54,894 bases of DNA from Pseudomonadota bacterium (GTDB taxonomy: Bacteria; Pseudomonadota; Gammaproteobacteria; Burkholderiales; Thiobacillaceae). The position numbers and the translations under genes are program-made. The stretch is from positions 1 through 54,894 of the forward strand of contig JAUXXW010000091.1 of NCBI GenBank assembly GCA_030684775.1, in the 5' to 3' direction. The notes below the pieces were generated by a model. That model ran no database searches, was not told the DNA's origin, and was given only the letters and a program-made list of their open reading frames with translations. Positions 1-8,850 of this stretch are shown piece by piece (the stretch's first letter is position 1; each line of letters opens with the position of its first letter).

Positions 1-103
1 TGGACAGCACCACGAGAGGTTTGCCTTCCAGCGCTGGGTTAAAAACCCGTTCGCAGGAGGCGTAGAAATTGTTGCAGTCGATCAGCGCGAGGTTTCTGGA
101 CAC
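1..103 (-). CDS. umuC: UmuC, error-prone DNA polymerase V catalytic subunit (N-terminal fragment)
   Basis: The fragment reads ALIDCNNFYASCERVFNP followed by LEGKPLVVLS. This is the N-terminal catalytic block of Y-family polymerases: the metal-binding Asp of LIDCNNFYASCE and the fingers start are both visible. The gene runs off the left edge, so only about 34 residues are present. The start is a GTG at 103-101, with another in-frame GTG at 109; both lie inside the end of umuD, a 20-base overlap that suggests translational coupling. With UmuD it would form the SOS translesion polymerase. The identification is firm despite the short length, because the motif is nearly invariant. Confidence 0.9.
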   Translation of the reverse strand, partial: MSRNLALIDCNNFYASCERVFNPALEGKPLVVLS

Positions 104-576
104 GACCACACCTGATGGATCGACCAGCGCACGACACCCCAGACCGTCAGCGTCTGTTCCTCGCCCACGAAGATGTCGGAATGCGTGGCGCTGCCGGAGC
201 GCAGTAAGACACCTTCAGGAATTCGGCAGAGTTGTTTGACGGTGAAATCGCCGTCCACCACTGCGATCACCACGCTGCGATCAGCGGCATCGATGGAACG
301 ATCCACCACCAGCAGGTCGCCATGGTGGATACCGAATCCCACCATCGACTCACCGGCTACGCGCACGAAGAAAGTCGCCTCCTTGTGGGCGATCAGATGT
401 TCGTTGAGATCGATGCGCTCCTCGGCGTGGTCGTCAGCCGGCGACGGAAATCCTGCGGGCACCGGAGTCGCCAGGAGGGGCACGCCCGGCAACGGCACCA
501 CGGAAAGCGGCGCGTCGAGAGAGAAAGGGGGAGCCTGGAAGGCCGGTCGGCCCCCCGCGTGAAAGCAGGAACTCAT
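82..576 (-). CDS. umuD: UmuD, self-cleaving subunit of DNA polymerase V
   Basis: A 164-residue S24-family protein. An Ala-Gly pair at residues 41-42 (PVPAGFPSP) is the expected self-cleavage site. Ser77 (GESM) and Lys114 (FTVKQL) form the serine-lysine dyad, and their spacing of 37 equals that of E. coli UmuD (S60/K97). RecA-stimulated cleavage should yield UmuD', which joins UmuC in translesion synthesis. The N-terminal arm is some 15 residues longer than in E. coli. The gene starts 9 bases after the lexA-like gene and overlaps umuC, so the three form one SOS operon. No separate promoter is visible in the 9-base gap. Confidence 0.93.
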   Translation of the reverse strand: MSSCFHAGGRPAFQAPPFSLDAPLSVVPLPGVPLLATPVPAGFPSPADDHAEERIDLNEHLIAHKEATFFVRVAGESMVGFGIHHGDLLVVDRSIDAADRSVVIAVVDGDFTVKQLCRIPEGVLLRSGSATHSDIFVGEEQTLTVWGVVRWSIHQVWSCPETSR

Positions 577-585
577 GGCCGCGAG

Positions 586-1176
586 TTAGCTTTGGAACCG
601 TCGGACCAGGCCGACCATGACACCGAAGATTTCCAGTTCGGCCTCGGGAACGATGAGGGGGTAGGACGGGTTGTGCGGCTTCAACGCGAAGCGGCCCTGT
701 TCCAGAACCAGTTCCTTCAGCGTGTAGTCGCCATCGACGATGGCCACGACGAAGTCACCGACTCTGCCTGGTGTGCCACGCTCAACGACAGCCAGATCGC
801 CATCGTCGATGTGTGCATCGGTCATAGAATCGCCCCGCACCGGAATGAGCACTGTCCGAGAGGGCTCTCGCACCATGTATTCGTCGAAGTAAAACGGCGT
901 GGTGCCGACGTCCCTTGCCATGGTTGGCATGCCAGCGTGGACCGTATCTTCAGTTAGCGCGTGCTCGAAGAAGCGCCGCGCGGGGATCCAGGCATCATCA
1001 TCAGGCGTGCGCTCGACAAATCCGTGCTTCTCAAGTCGCTCCATGAACTTGCGCGCGGACGCCTTGGAAATGCCAATCAACTCGCCGATCCGTGGATTAG
1101 AAGGGATGCGACGTGACTCGGCATAAAAGTCCCGTAGCTTCGCGAGGTGTTCTGGATCACGGTTGGGTGTGGGCAT
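586..1176 (-). CDS. lexA: LexA-family SOS repressor
   Basis: 196 residues. An N-terminal winged helix-turn-helix (about 8-58: HLAKLRDFY, then IGISKASARKFMERLEKHGFV) is joined to an S24 peptidase domain. The cleavage site is Ala81-Gly82 (HAGMP), and the catalytic pair is Ser117 (RGDSM) and Lys154 (YTLKEL), again 37 apart. It is first in an operon with umuD and umuC and has its own strong promoter with two candidate operators, so it most likely represses itself and the polymerase genes until RecA filaments trigger its cleavage. The recognition helix differs from the E. coli type, which fits the unusual operator. It may be a second LexA rather than the main chromosomal one; the window cannot tell. 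Confidence 0.9.
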   Translation of the reverse strand: MPTPNRDPEHLAKLRDFYAESRRIPSNPRIGELIGISKASARKFMERLEKHGFVERTPDDDAWIPARRFFEHALTEDTVHAGMPTMARDVGTTPFYFDEYMVREPSRTVLIPVRGDSMTDAHIDDGDLAVVERGTPGRVGDFVVAIVDGDYTLKELVLEQGRFALKPHNPSYPLIVPEAELEIFGVMVGLVRRFQS

Positions 1177-1189
1177 GGATCACGCTGAT

Positions 1190-1236
1190 GGGTTCCGTAT
1201 GGAATCCATCATAGTTACCGCAGGGAACCCAGTCAA
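1190..1236 (-). promoter_or_regulatory. lexA-umuDC promoter with two candidate LexA operators
   Basis: Read on the minus strand, a -35 TTGACT (1236-1231) and a -10 TATGAT (1213-1208) are separated by exactly 17 bases. Directly after the -10 lies an inverted repeat of the form TTCC-N4-GGAA (plus strand GGGTTCCGTATGGAATCC, 1190-1207). The spacer itself (1214-1230) contains a weaker copy, TTCC-CTGC-GGTA. A repressor bound at either would block polymerase. The arrangement fits autoregulation by the adjacent LexA-like protein; the assignment of the binder is inference. Confidence 0.65.
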
Positions 1237-1250
1237 TCGAATGCTGAACC

Positions 1251-1769
1251 CTATTCGTAGTCGTCAGCTTCGATTTTCTGGACAGCTGAGTTGTGTATCA
1301 GTGCGATGACGCCATCGGAGATTTCCTGGTTGATCTCGTCCGGAATGGCCAGCGCTTCGCACAGCCGACTGAGTGCCGTGAAATGACGGGTGAGGGAACG
1401 TTCCATCTGTTCCAGGTCGACGGACGCGACACCGGGAATGACCTCGATCGTGTCGCACAGGCAACTCTCCAGAATCTTAATCGAGTCGTCCGCCTGGGAC
1501 AGGAAGAAAAACCAGTAGGCCCATTGGTCGTCCAGCGCCTTGAGATAGCGCCTCACCTCGGAGACCTCGAACAGCTCGCGGGCATCGTCGTTGTAGCCGT
1601 CGACGATCAGGCTCACCCGCCCCATGAATTCCAGTGCGTGATCGGGATTGGCAACGATGTGCTGCAGGAACACCATCGGTTCCTGCGTATCACCTGACTC
1701 GACTTGCTGACGCGAGAGGATCAGGTAGACCGGCTCTTGGATGGCGGGGCGGAAATCGAGTCGGGGCAT
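1251..1769 (-). CDS. Conserved hypothetical protein, 172 aa
   Basis: I do not recognise the family. The protein is acidic, without signal peptide or clear membrane segment, and has long stretches that look helical (for example AYWFFFLSQADDSIKILESC and LEQMERSLTRHFTALSRLCE). The ATG at 1769 (MPRLDFRP) is chosen because the reading frame further upstream runs into the glyoxalase gene on the same strand and loses protein character. The gene follows gloA after 41 bases and may share its transcript. It ends 74 bases before the lexA-like start, with the lexA promoter between. No function is proposed. Confidence 0.6.
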   Translation of the reverse strand: MPRLDFRPAIQEPVYLILSRQQVESGDTQEPMVFLQHIVANPDHALEFMGRVSLIVDGYNDDARELFEVSEVRRYLKALDDQWAYWFFFLSQADDSIKILESCLCDTIEVIPGVASVDLEQMERSLTRHFTALSRLCEALAIPDEINQEISDGVIALIHNSAVQKIEADDYE

Positions 1770-1810
1770 GAAATGTGGACTCAGTGCATCATTCGGCAAG
1801 TGACAGACAA

Positions 1811-2197
1811 TTACCCCCGCTTTCCAATCAACTCGATGTAATAACCATCTGGGTCGGCGACGAAGGCGATGATTGTGGTGCCAGCATTCATCGGGCCGGC
1901 TTCGCGCACCACAGTGCCGCCACGGCGCTTGATTTCTGCACACGCAGCGTAGACGTCGTCCACCTCGATGGCGATGTGGCCGAAGCCCTTGCCCAGGTCG
2001 TAGTGGTCGACGCCCCAGTTGTAGGTCAGTTCGATGACCGTGTTTTCCGTTTCAATCCCATAACCAACGAAGGCGAGGGTGAACTTGCCTTCAGGGTAGT
2101 CCTGGCGGCGTAGCAGCTGCATGCCCAGAACTTCGGTGTAAAAAGCGATGGCGCGGTCGAGGTCGCCAGTGCGGAGCATGGTGTGGAGTAGGCGCAT
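1811..2197 (-). CDS. gloA: Glyoxalase I (lactoylglutathione lyase)
   Basis: A 128-residue protein with the four metal ligands in the same numbered positions as E. coli GloA: His5, Glu56, His74 and Glu122. It converts the hemithioacetal of methylglyoxal and glutathione to S-lactoylglutathione in the cytoplasm. The start at 2197 ([10 protein letters not shown]) is preferred over an ATG 57 bases upstream, because His5 and the family length then match exactly. It belongs to the short, non-zinc (Ni/Co) bacterial type by length. The downstream 172-aa gene is on the same strand. Confidence 0.95.
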   Translation of the reverse strand: MRLLHTMLRTGDLDRAIAFYTEVLGMQLLRRQDYPEGKFTLAFVGYGIETENTVIELTYNWGVDHYDLGKGFGHIAIEVDDVYAACAEIKRRGGTVVREAGPMNAGTTIIAFVADPDGYYIELIGKRG

Positions 2198-2450
2198 AGT
2201 GGCTTCTTTGGAGTCAGATGCGTCATTGTTGCTGCCGGCAATCGTGGCGTCCATCTACGGGGATGCACCGGCCCACAGCCCACAGGCATAAAAGCGAAGT
2301 GCTTTCCATCGAATGCCAGCTAAAGGCAAGTAAGCTGACGGCCGCTGGCTTTGCATGGGCGACGGGTGGTCCGGTCGTTAACGTTCAAACTCCTCTCGGT
2401 CGGAAATGCACCCATTACCTGCCGTCTGTTTGTCGTTAGCATATGCGTAT
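2198..2450. other. Intergenic region between divergent gloA and DUF3800 genes
   Basis: 253 bases separating the gloA start from the plus-strand DUF3800 gene. It should hold both promoters. I see no strong hairpin, repeat or RNA gene, and the ribosome site before 2451 is weak. Confidence 0.5.
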
Positions 2451-3458
2451 ATGTTCATCTTCCTAGACGAGTCTGGAACCTTCCTTCACTCACCAGTGCG
2501 TGACTCATGGTGTGTAGTCGCGGCCTATGTGATTCCAGAACACCTCAGGCGAAAAGTAGATGCGCTGATACTCTGCGTCCGCCGTATTGGGAACAACGGC
2601 GCGGAAACAAAGCTAAAACATCTCTCAGATGAACAGTACGTTTGGTTTCTATCTGAACTGAACAAGCTGGGCGGGGTTGCCTTTGCGGTTGCCGTAGATG
2701 TCGGCCTTCACCGCCCTTCAGAAATTGAACGCCATAGAAATGGGCAAGCGAACAAAATCATCGAACACAGGGAAAAGATGATTCATGAAGCGGCAAGGCA
2801 AGGGCTGACAGATTTATCGAACCTGGTTCGATCGTTGCCAGTACAGCTATATACGCAACTTAGTTGTCAGCTACAGCTATTTCACAAGATTCTTACGATG
2901 GCTACTCTGTATTTCGTGCAGCGACACCCACCGGCCCTAGGCCACTTTAGATGGCGTCTGGATCAGAAAGCAAGAGTTCCCACTGCCTATGAGGATGCTT
3001 TTCGCAAGGTACTTCCAGCCATCCTCCAAACAATGTCTCTCGATGAGCCGATGATCATGCTGGAGGGAGAGAATTACGCTCACTTTGAACGGTTCAATTA
3101 CCCAAAGGGAGACGAGCCTACATACCTTCGGGATCAGTACGGTATCGAGGCTCGGGGTGGCGATGTGACAAACATTGGGCGAGTCGTGAGAGATGATTTT
3201 GAGTTGGTTGATTCCGCAGGATGCGCTGGCGTCCAGGTTGCCGATTTACTATCCAGTGGATTCCGTCGCCTTCTCCGTGGTGGCTTCTCGAATCCAGAAA
3301 CTGTTGCTCGACTACTTGGGAGCAACATGGTGCAGGAAGTGAGGAATCAAGTCCCTGTGATATTGGTTAGCCTAGACAAAACTGCAGATGTGTCTGGTGG
3401 CGTGGCAAATCTCCTACGAATAATCTCAACTTCTACGCGGCCCATGCTGACTCGATAA
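2451..3458 (+). CDS. DUF3800 family protein
   Basis: 335 residues. It opens with FIFLDESG (residues 2-9), the hallmark of DUF3800, and carries the second conserved block, Asp then GVQVADLL, at about 258-268. The paired acidic residues are thought to give an RNase H-like nuclease fold, but the biochemical role is not established. The start at 2451 puts the Asp6-Glu7 motif at the usual distance from the N terminus; an in-frame ATG at 2406 would add 15 residues of no family character. The gene is AT-richer than the SOS genes beside it, a sign of transfer. DUF3800 genes are often found in mobile or defence regions. The next gene starts 80 bases downstream. Confidence 0.8.
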   Translation: MFIFLDESGTFLHSPVRDSWCVVAAYVIPEHLRRKVDALILCVRRIGNNGAETKLKHLSDEQYVWFLSELNKLGGVAFAVAVDVGLHRPSEIERHRNGQANKIIEHREKMIHEAARQGLTDLSNLVRSLPVQLYTQLSCQLQLFHKILTMATLYFVQRHPPALGHFRWRLDQKARVPTAYEDAFRKVLPAILQTMSLDEPMIMLEGENYAHFERFNYPKGDEPTYLRDQYGIEARGGDVTNIGRVVRDDFELVDSAGCAGVQVADLLSSGFRRLLRGGFSNPETVARLLGSNMVQEVRNQVPVILVSLDKTADVSGGVANLLRIISTSTRPMLTR

Positions 3459-3538
3459 GTATCCACGTTGACTGACCTGTTTTTGGGCTCAGTCCCGCCT
3501 CGAGAGTGGTGAAAATCAATTCGCTAAGAGGAGTGAAC

Positions 3539-4258
3539 ATGACTCAATGGGATATGGCGGAGACGAGAAACCAAATCAAACGTCTATACGGCCATGAGCA
3601 GCTTGAAATGGCCATCCCAGCGTTGCGATCTGTAATTGATCGCCGAGACTATGCCCATTTTCACTACCACGAGGCTAACGACCTTTTCCGGACTTTTGTC
3701 CAGAAACATCTGGCTTACGAACCGCTCTTGTGGGTCATTCATCAATCCGATGAAAGTTTCTCTGAGTTCCACTGGCTCATAACAAAAATCGGGGCACATG
3801 TGGTGGCCTGCATCCAAAGTCTGCACGCTATTGCTGACATCATGGCCCATGCTGTCTATTACTCGCTGGGGATGAATCGCTTCGACCACTCATTGCGTGA
3901 AGATAAAATTACTGCCACAACGATTCTGGCAAAACTAGGCGATTCTGCTGAACTGTCGATGGTCCATCAGCTTATGACGGAACTGGCTTCTGGTGGCCGC
4001 GCTGATCATCTTGCCGCTTTGTCAAATTACAGTAAGCATAGGAGCATCATCCGGACCGCAATGACGGAGGATTGGACTGGAGAGGAACCGGAACGACACC
4101 GTTTGACCCTTGGCGGATTCTCCTACAAAGGAAAGTCGTTCCCCGATGCTCGAGTGAAGGATTTTATTACCGATGAACATGACAGAATTGCGCGACTCAT
4201 CGTTGATACCGGCAATGCGATGCATGCAGTCCTTCAGCTCAGGACAGGAAATTCCTGA
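3539..4258 (+). CDS. Hypothetical protein, 239 aa, possibly HEPN-like
   Basis: I do not recognise a definite family. The start at 3539 (MTQWDMAETR) is set by a good ribosome site, AAGAGGAG, seven bases upstream; an earlier in-frame ATG at 3506 has none. The sequence is mainly helical, with a hydrophobic central stretch (HVVACIQSLHAIADIMAHAV). An Arg-X5-His string (RTFVQKH, about residues 51-57) and a conserved-looking NYSKHRS would fit a HEPN-type fold, but this is a weak guess. The gene follows the DUF3800 gene by 80 bases in the same orientation and shares its lower GC content, so the two probably arrived together. Confidence 0.6.
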   Translation: MTQWDMAETRNQIKRLYGHEQLEMAIPALRSVIDRRDYAHFHYHEANDLFRTFVQKHLAYEPLLWVIHQSDESFSEFHWLITKIGAHVVACIQSLHAIADIMAHAVYYSLGMNRFDHSLREDKITATTILAKLGDSAELSMVHQLMTELASGGRADHLAALSNYSKHRSIIRTAMTEDWTGEEPERHRLTLGGFSYKGKSFPDARVKDFITDEHDRIARLIVDTGNAMHAVLQLRTGNS

Positions 4259-4426
4259 ACAGAAAAGCATTCTGTGAATCACTCCAGCTTTCGTAGAAAA
4301 ATCCGAGCGTCCGCTTGGTGTCCCCTGACTGCCATATAGGACAAGGTGGCAGGACGGCGGCTTGGCCGACTTCCAGGCAGTCATGACGATTTGGCAGATG
4401 GCTTATGCCCCCCGAGCCTGTTCCGG

Positions 4427-5104
4427 TCATTGGATGTTCTGAGAGCATATCGGTGCGATCAAATCAGGGGAGTTGTTGCGCGCCTGGTTGACCGCCATTG
4501 ACACCGGCCAGCAGCGTATTTGATCAGCCGGATAAGGGCGTAGCAGACCATTGACCTGTTCGATGCCGGTCTTCGGATCGAGCCAGGCGGCATAGGCAGT
4601 TTCAGGAAGAATGATGGCCAGGCGGTCATGGATGGGCGCGACCCGCTCGTTCGCTGGCCCGACGATGATCGTGCAACTGGCCAGCGTAAACCCGGAACTG
4701 TCTCGCCACTCGTCCCACAAGCCGGCCAAGGCCATGCCTGCGTCATCCTCGCCGGTAATGAAGTAAGGCTGCTTCTTGCCGCCTTCCAGCTTCCATTCGT
4801 ACAGCCCCGAGGCTGGGATCAAGCAGCGTCGAGTGCGAAAGGGGCCACGAAAAGCCGGCTTCGTGGCGACTGTCTCGATCCGCGCGTTGAACGTGCTGTA
4901 TTCCGTGGTTGGTGTCTTGGACCAGAATGGGATGAGTCCCCAGCGTAACTCCGTCAACTCGTAGCCGTGCTCGGTCTGGCGAATGATGGGGACATTTTGG
5001 GTAGGGGCTATGTTGTATCGAGGCTGAACAGCCTGGAATGGGGTGCCCAGCACCTGCTCGATGCGTGTGAAATGGGGAGTCGCTATCGCGTAACGGCCAC
5101 ACAT
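4427..5104 (-). CDS. SRAP-family protein (YedK/HMCES), abasic-site DNA crosslinker
   Basis: 225 residues starting MCGRY, so Cys2 becomes the N-terminal catalytic cysteine after Met removal. Asn73 (FNARIET), Glu103 (LYEWK) and His159 (IHDRLA) correspond to Asn75, Glu105 and His160 of E. coli YedK. The family forms a thiazolidine crosslink with abasic sites in single-stranded DNA and shields them from strand cutting and error-prone bypass. It sits near the LexA/UmuDC genes but has no visible copy of their operator. PsiF lies 24 bases upstream on the same strand. Family and active site are clear; SOS control is inference. Confidence 0.93.
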   Translation of the reverse strand: MCGRYAIATPHFTRIEQVLGTPFQAVQPRYNIAPTQNVPIIRQTEHGYELTELRWGLIPFWSKTPTTEYSTFNARIETVATKPAFRGPFRTRRCLIPASGLYEWKLEGGKKQPYFITGEDDAGMALAGLWDEWRDSSGFTLASCTIIVGPANERVAPIHDRLAIILPETAYAAWLDPKTGIEQVNGLLRPYPADQIRCWPVSMAVNQARNNSPDLIAPICSQNIQ

Positions 5105-5128
5105 CGGTAACGACGCCCCATGCCCCGA

Positions 5129-5404
5129 TTATTTGGCTGGGGCCGGGGCCGCATCCTTCACACATTTCTTCACGAAGCTGTTCTTTGCTGCGCCATGTAG
5201 TTTCTTCTCGCCGGCCTTGACTTCGCAGGCTGCAGCGGGGCCGGCAGCAGCGGCATCTTTCTCGCACTTCTTCATGAAGCTGTTTTTCGCGGCACCGGCC
5301 AGTTTCTTCTCTGCCGCCTTGGCTTCACATGCCGGATCAGCTGCATAAGCCTGAGTGGCCATCAGGAAAACACCTGCCAGCAAGGCGGCCATGATCTTGT
5401 TCAT
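5129..5404 (-). CDS. PsiF-repeat secreted protein
   Basis: 91 residues. A typical signal peptide ends QAYA-ADP near residue 21. The mature part holds two copies of a PsiF repeat, each with the pattern CExKAxEKKLxGAAKNSFxKKC, joined by an Ala/Gly/Pro linker and ending in an Ala-Pro tail. The cysteines probably pair within each repeat in the periplasm. E. coli PsiF is induced by phosphate starvation, but its function is unknown, and I cannot infer it here. A strong ribosome site (AGGAG) precedes the ATG. It is in line with the nuclease, the 66-aa gene and SRAP. Confidence 0.85.
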   Translation of the reverse strand: MNKIMAALLAGVFLMATQAYAADPACEAKAAEKKLAGAAKNSFMKKCEKDAAAAGPAAACEVKAGEKKLHGAAKNSFVKKCVKDAAPAPAK

Positions 5405-5424
5405 TGAAACTCCTATTCTTCAGT

Positions 5425-5625
5425 TCAGTGGGTTACATCATCCGGCCCAGGCATCAGGCTTTCGACTAGCTCGATCGAGCTGAACAAATCTTCCAACAGC
5501 TTATGGGCGGCTTCAAGATTCATCTTGATCAGCTTCGGCTGAGATTGGTCTGCATCGTATATCTGGATGACGGGTTCCATGCTGCCGCCGTGTTCAACAC
5601 TGACGTGAATTGCCGGTGTTTTCAT
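5425..5625 (-). CDS. Small hypothetical protein, 66 aa
   Basis: The protein begins MKTPAIHVSVEHGGSMEP and ends in an acidic tail (GPDDVTH). Its start lies one base after the stop of the nuclease gene (TGACATG), so it is probably translationally coupled to it. No signal peptide, cysteine or membrane segment is seen; the middle (LEAAHKLLEDLFSSIELVESL) would form an amphipathic helix. The longer frame upstream of this ATG lies entirely within the nuclease gene and is not used. Function unknown. Confidence 0.6.
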   Translation of the reverse strand: MKTPAIHVSVEHGGSMEPVIQIYDADQSQPKLIKMNLEAAHKLLEDLFSSIELVESLMPGPDDVTH

Positions 5626-5626
5626 G

Positions 5627-6127
5627 TCAGTTTTTCTTGCTCTTGCGCCAATCCCACGGCGGGATCGGCTCCGGATCAGACCAGAGTCCTCGGTTGCCCA
5701 TCCGGGCCTCGATCTCGGCTTGGGAATAGGTCGCCCGGTCGAGCGGCTCCTGTTCACGCTCGTATTTCTTGTAGTGCCAGGCCAGGCCACGACGAACCTG
5801 TTCCAGATTGGCATCTTGGCCGCTGACCAGAACTTTGCCCACGATCCGCTCGTACCGATCCAGTTTCTGCCATTCCACGTTCACTGAACGGCCGAACACC
5901 AGATCGGACAGGCTTTGCTTGGCGTTCTGGCCGAAAGGCTGAGCCTTCTCGGGACAATCGATCCCCATCAGTCGAACTTTGTGCTGGATCTGTTGACCAT
6001 CCAGCACCGTGATTGTGTCGCCATCCGCCACAGCCACCACCTTGCCGATCAACGTGTCGGCCAGCGCGGCGGTCGATATCCCAACGATCAGGGCGCAAAA
6101 CAGCGCCATTCTTGCTTTCACGTTCAT
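5627..6127 (-). CDS. Secreted staphylococcal nuclease-like protein (thermonuclease)
   Basis: 166 residues counted from the ATG at 6127. A signal peptide ends at about ALA-DTL (residue 23). The SNase fold follows: VADGDTI (Asp35, Asp37), VRLMGIDCPE (Arg52, Glu60) and DRYERIVGKV (Arg94), which supply the calcium-binding and catalytic residues equivalent to Asp21/Asp40, Arg35, Glu43 and Arg87 of S. aureus nuclease. It would cut DNA and RNA outside the cytoplasm. An ATG four codons upstream is possible. It heads a minus-strand run with the 66-aa, PsiF and SRAP genes. Confidence 0.9.
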   Translation of the reverse strand: MNVKARMALFCALIVGISTAALADTLIGKVVAVADGDTITVLDGQQIQHKVRLMGIDCPEKAQPFGQNAKQSLSDLVFGRSVNVEWQKLDRYERIVGKVLVSGQDANLEQVRRGLAWHYKKYEREQEPLDRATYSQAEIEARMGNRGLWSDPEPIPPWDWRKSKKN

Positions 6128-6255
6128 TTCGTCTCCCACAGAATTTCCGCAGAAGGTTACGTCCTTTCCGCAAACGCCGGGAATTTACCTAACGAGGATT
6201 TCCTTGTCCGCCTCGCAGAATCAGCGGCACCGTTTGAGAGAGGAAACCGCCCACC

Positions 6256-6447
6256 ATGAACATGCAAAACGCACTTGACCCCGACCGCATGACTGTCGAA
6301 CAGCGTGGCCGAGAAGTCGCTTCTTTCCTGGCGCTTGGGCTTGTACGACTGCGGACGCCAGCACCATTAGCACCGGATGCTGAGCGGGCGGTTTGCCTTG
6401 GCTTCAGCTCCCCACAGCGTGTTCATACACCTCCCTTAACTGCCTGA
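6256..6447 (+). CDS. Small conserved protein preceding a DUF2924/recombinase module
   Basis: 63 residues (MNMQNALDPDRMTVEQRGREVASFLALGLVRLR in outline), cytoplasmic and basic in the middle, without a known domain. GAGAGGAAAC lies upstream as a ribosome site. A short ORF with a similar MTVEQRxxEVAS and LxLGLVRLR pattern commonly sits just before DUF2924 and large serine recombinase genes, and the next gene starts 11 bases later. It is therefore taken as the first gene of that module; its role is unknown. Confidence 0.6.
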   Translation: MNMQNALDPDRMTVEQRGREVASFLALGLVRLRTPAPLAPDAERAVCLGFSSPQRVHTPPLTA

Positions 6448-6458
6448 CAGGAGGTTGC

Positions 6459-6919
6459 ATGAATCCCTCACAAGACATGGCCGTGCGTATAGCTCGGCTG
6501 CCAGATCTACCGTTTGAAGAGATCAAGTCGCTCTGGCAGCGGCTCTTCGGCAAACCCACGCCCACCCACAACCGGTCCTACCTGGAGCGGCGCCTGGCCT
6601 ACCGGTTGCAGGAACTGGAGTACGCCGGCGTGCATCCAGAACTGCTTGTTCGCAACAAGGAGCGCATCGACGCCCTTGTCCAGCAACAGAGCCGCAAGAA
6701 AAAAATCCGGGGTGAAGTAGTGCGGTTGATACCCGGCACCGTGCTCACCCGCGACTTTATGGGCGTGGAGTACCGCGTTACCACGCTGCCGGACGGCCAG
6801 TACGAATACAACGGCAAACCTTACCGCAGCCTCACCGCCATCGCCAACGAGATCTCCGGCACACGCTGGTCGGGTCCGGCGTTCTTCGGACTGCGCGAGA
6901 AATCCAAGGGGCAGAAAAA

Positions 6920-6923
<4 letters not shown>
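6459..6923 (+). CDS. DUF2924 family protein
   Basis: 154 residues from the ATG at 6459, which follows a perfect AGGAGG ribosome site. DUF2924 features are visible: LPDLPFEEIKSLWQRLFGK near the N terminus, RSYLERRLAYRLQEL, then a basic strand-rich part with GTVLTRDFMGVEYRVTTLPDG and a C-terminal SLTAIANEISGTRWSGPAFFGL block, which is shared with phage and recombinase-linked proteins and looks DNA-associated. The stop overlaps the recombinase start by four bases. The family is nearly always found next to large serine recombinases in prophages and integrative elements; its exact job is unknown. Confidence 0.85.
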
Positions 6924-8268
<1,345 letters not shown>

Positions 8269-8272
<4 letters not shown>

Positions 8273-8703
8273 GAATCCAGTTCAACCAAACCGGCGCACC
8301 GACCCTGGTCAAAAACATTGATGGCGGCGTCACCGTAGCCATCCCGATTACGGTGAAGCGCTACAGCGGACGTCGTGAAGTGTTGCTGCCACCCGGCGTG
8401 ACCACCACGACTTTACCGGAGCCGCAGGAGCCGACGATCCTACAGGCAGCCCTAGCTCGCGGGCATCTATGGCAGCGCATGCTGGATGACGGCAGGGTGA
8501 AGTCCATCGGGCAGATCGCCAAGAAGGAAGGCGTGGACGACCGCTATGTCGCCCGGTTCCTCAACCTCACGACACTGGCCCCGGAGATCGTCGCGGCGAT
8601 CCTGGATGAAACGTTGCCGGAAGATGTGACGCTGGCGGACCTGAGCCTTAACCCGGCTGTGGTGTGGGAGGAGCAGCGGAGGGGGCTGGGGGTTGTGGGG
8701 TGA
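8269..8703 (+). CDS. Recombinase-associated putative DNA-binding protein, 144 aa
   Basis: The ATG at 8269 overlaps the recombinase stop (ATGA). The N-terminal half is strand-rich (TVAIPITVKRYSGRREVLLPPG). The C-terminal half carries a likely helix-turn-helix (SIGQIAKKEGVDDRYVARFLN, about residues 83-103) followed by LAPEIVAAILD, similar to the ParB/KorB-like HTH found beside serine recombinases. It may help direct or regulate recombination. The predicted end is in a Gly/Val-rich tail. No membrane or signal sequence is seen. Confidence 0.75.
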
Positions 8704-8850
8704 TTGGGGTCAGCTCACGAAACGGAAAAAATCGTACGCCAAGACTTCCCGATGCTGCGTGCCCTCCGACCAGTCCGAGCGATGCCATTTTGGCGAAGTC
8801 GCCAAGGATGGCGGCGTAGACAGTTCCCGTAATCCGTGCGCAACGAACGC
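8704..8850. other. Convergent intergenic region between recombinase module and phn operon
   Basis: 147 bases where the plus-strand recombinase module meets the minus-strand phn operon. It contains one perfect small hairpin, TTGGCGA-AG-TCGCCAA (8790-8805), without a clear T-run on either strand, which may act as a weak terminator or RNA end. The region is also where an element boundary or attachment site might lie; none could be proved. Confidence 0.4.

Noticed and set aside
232-957. A 241-codon plus-strand frame opposite umuD and lexA
   Set aside because: Antisense to two genes with intact catalytic motifs.
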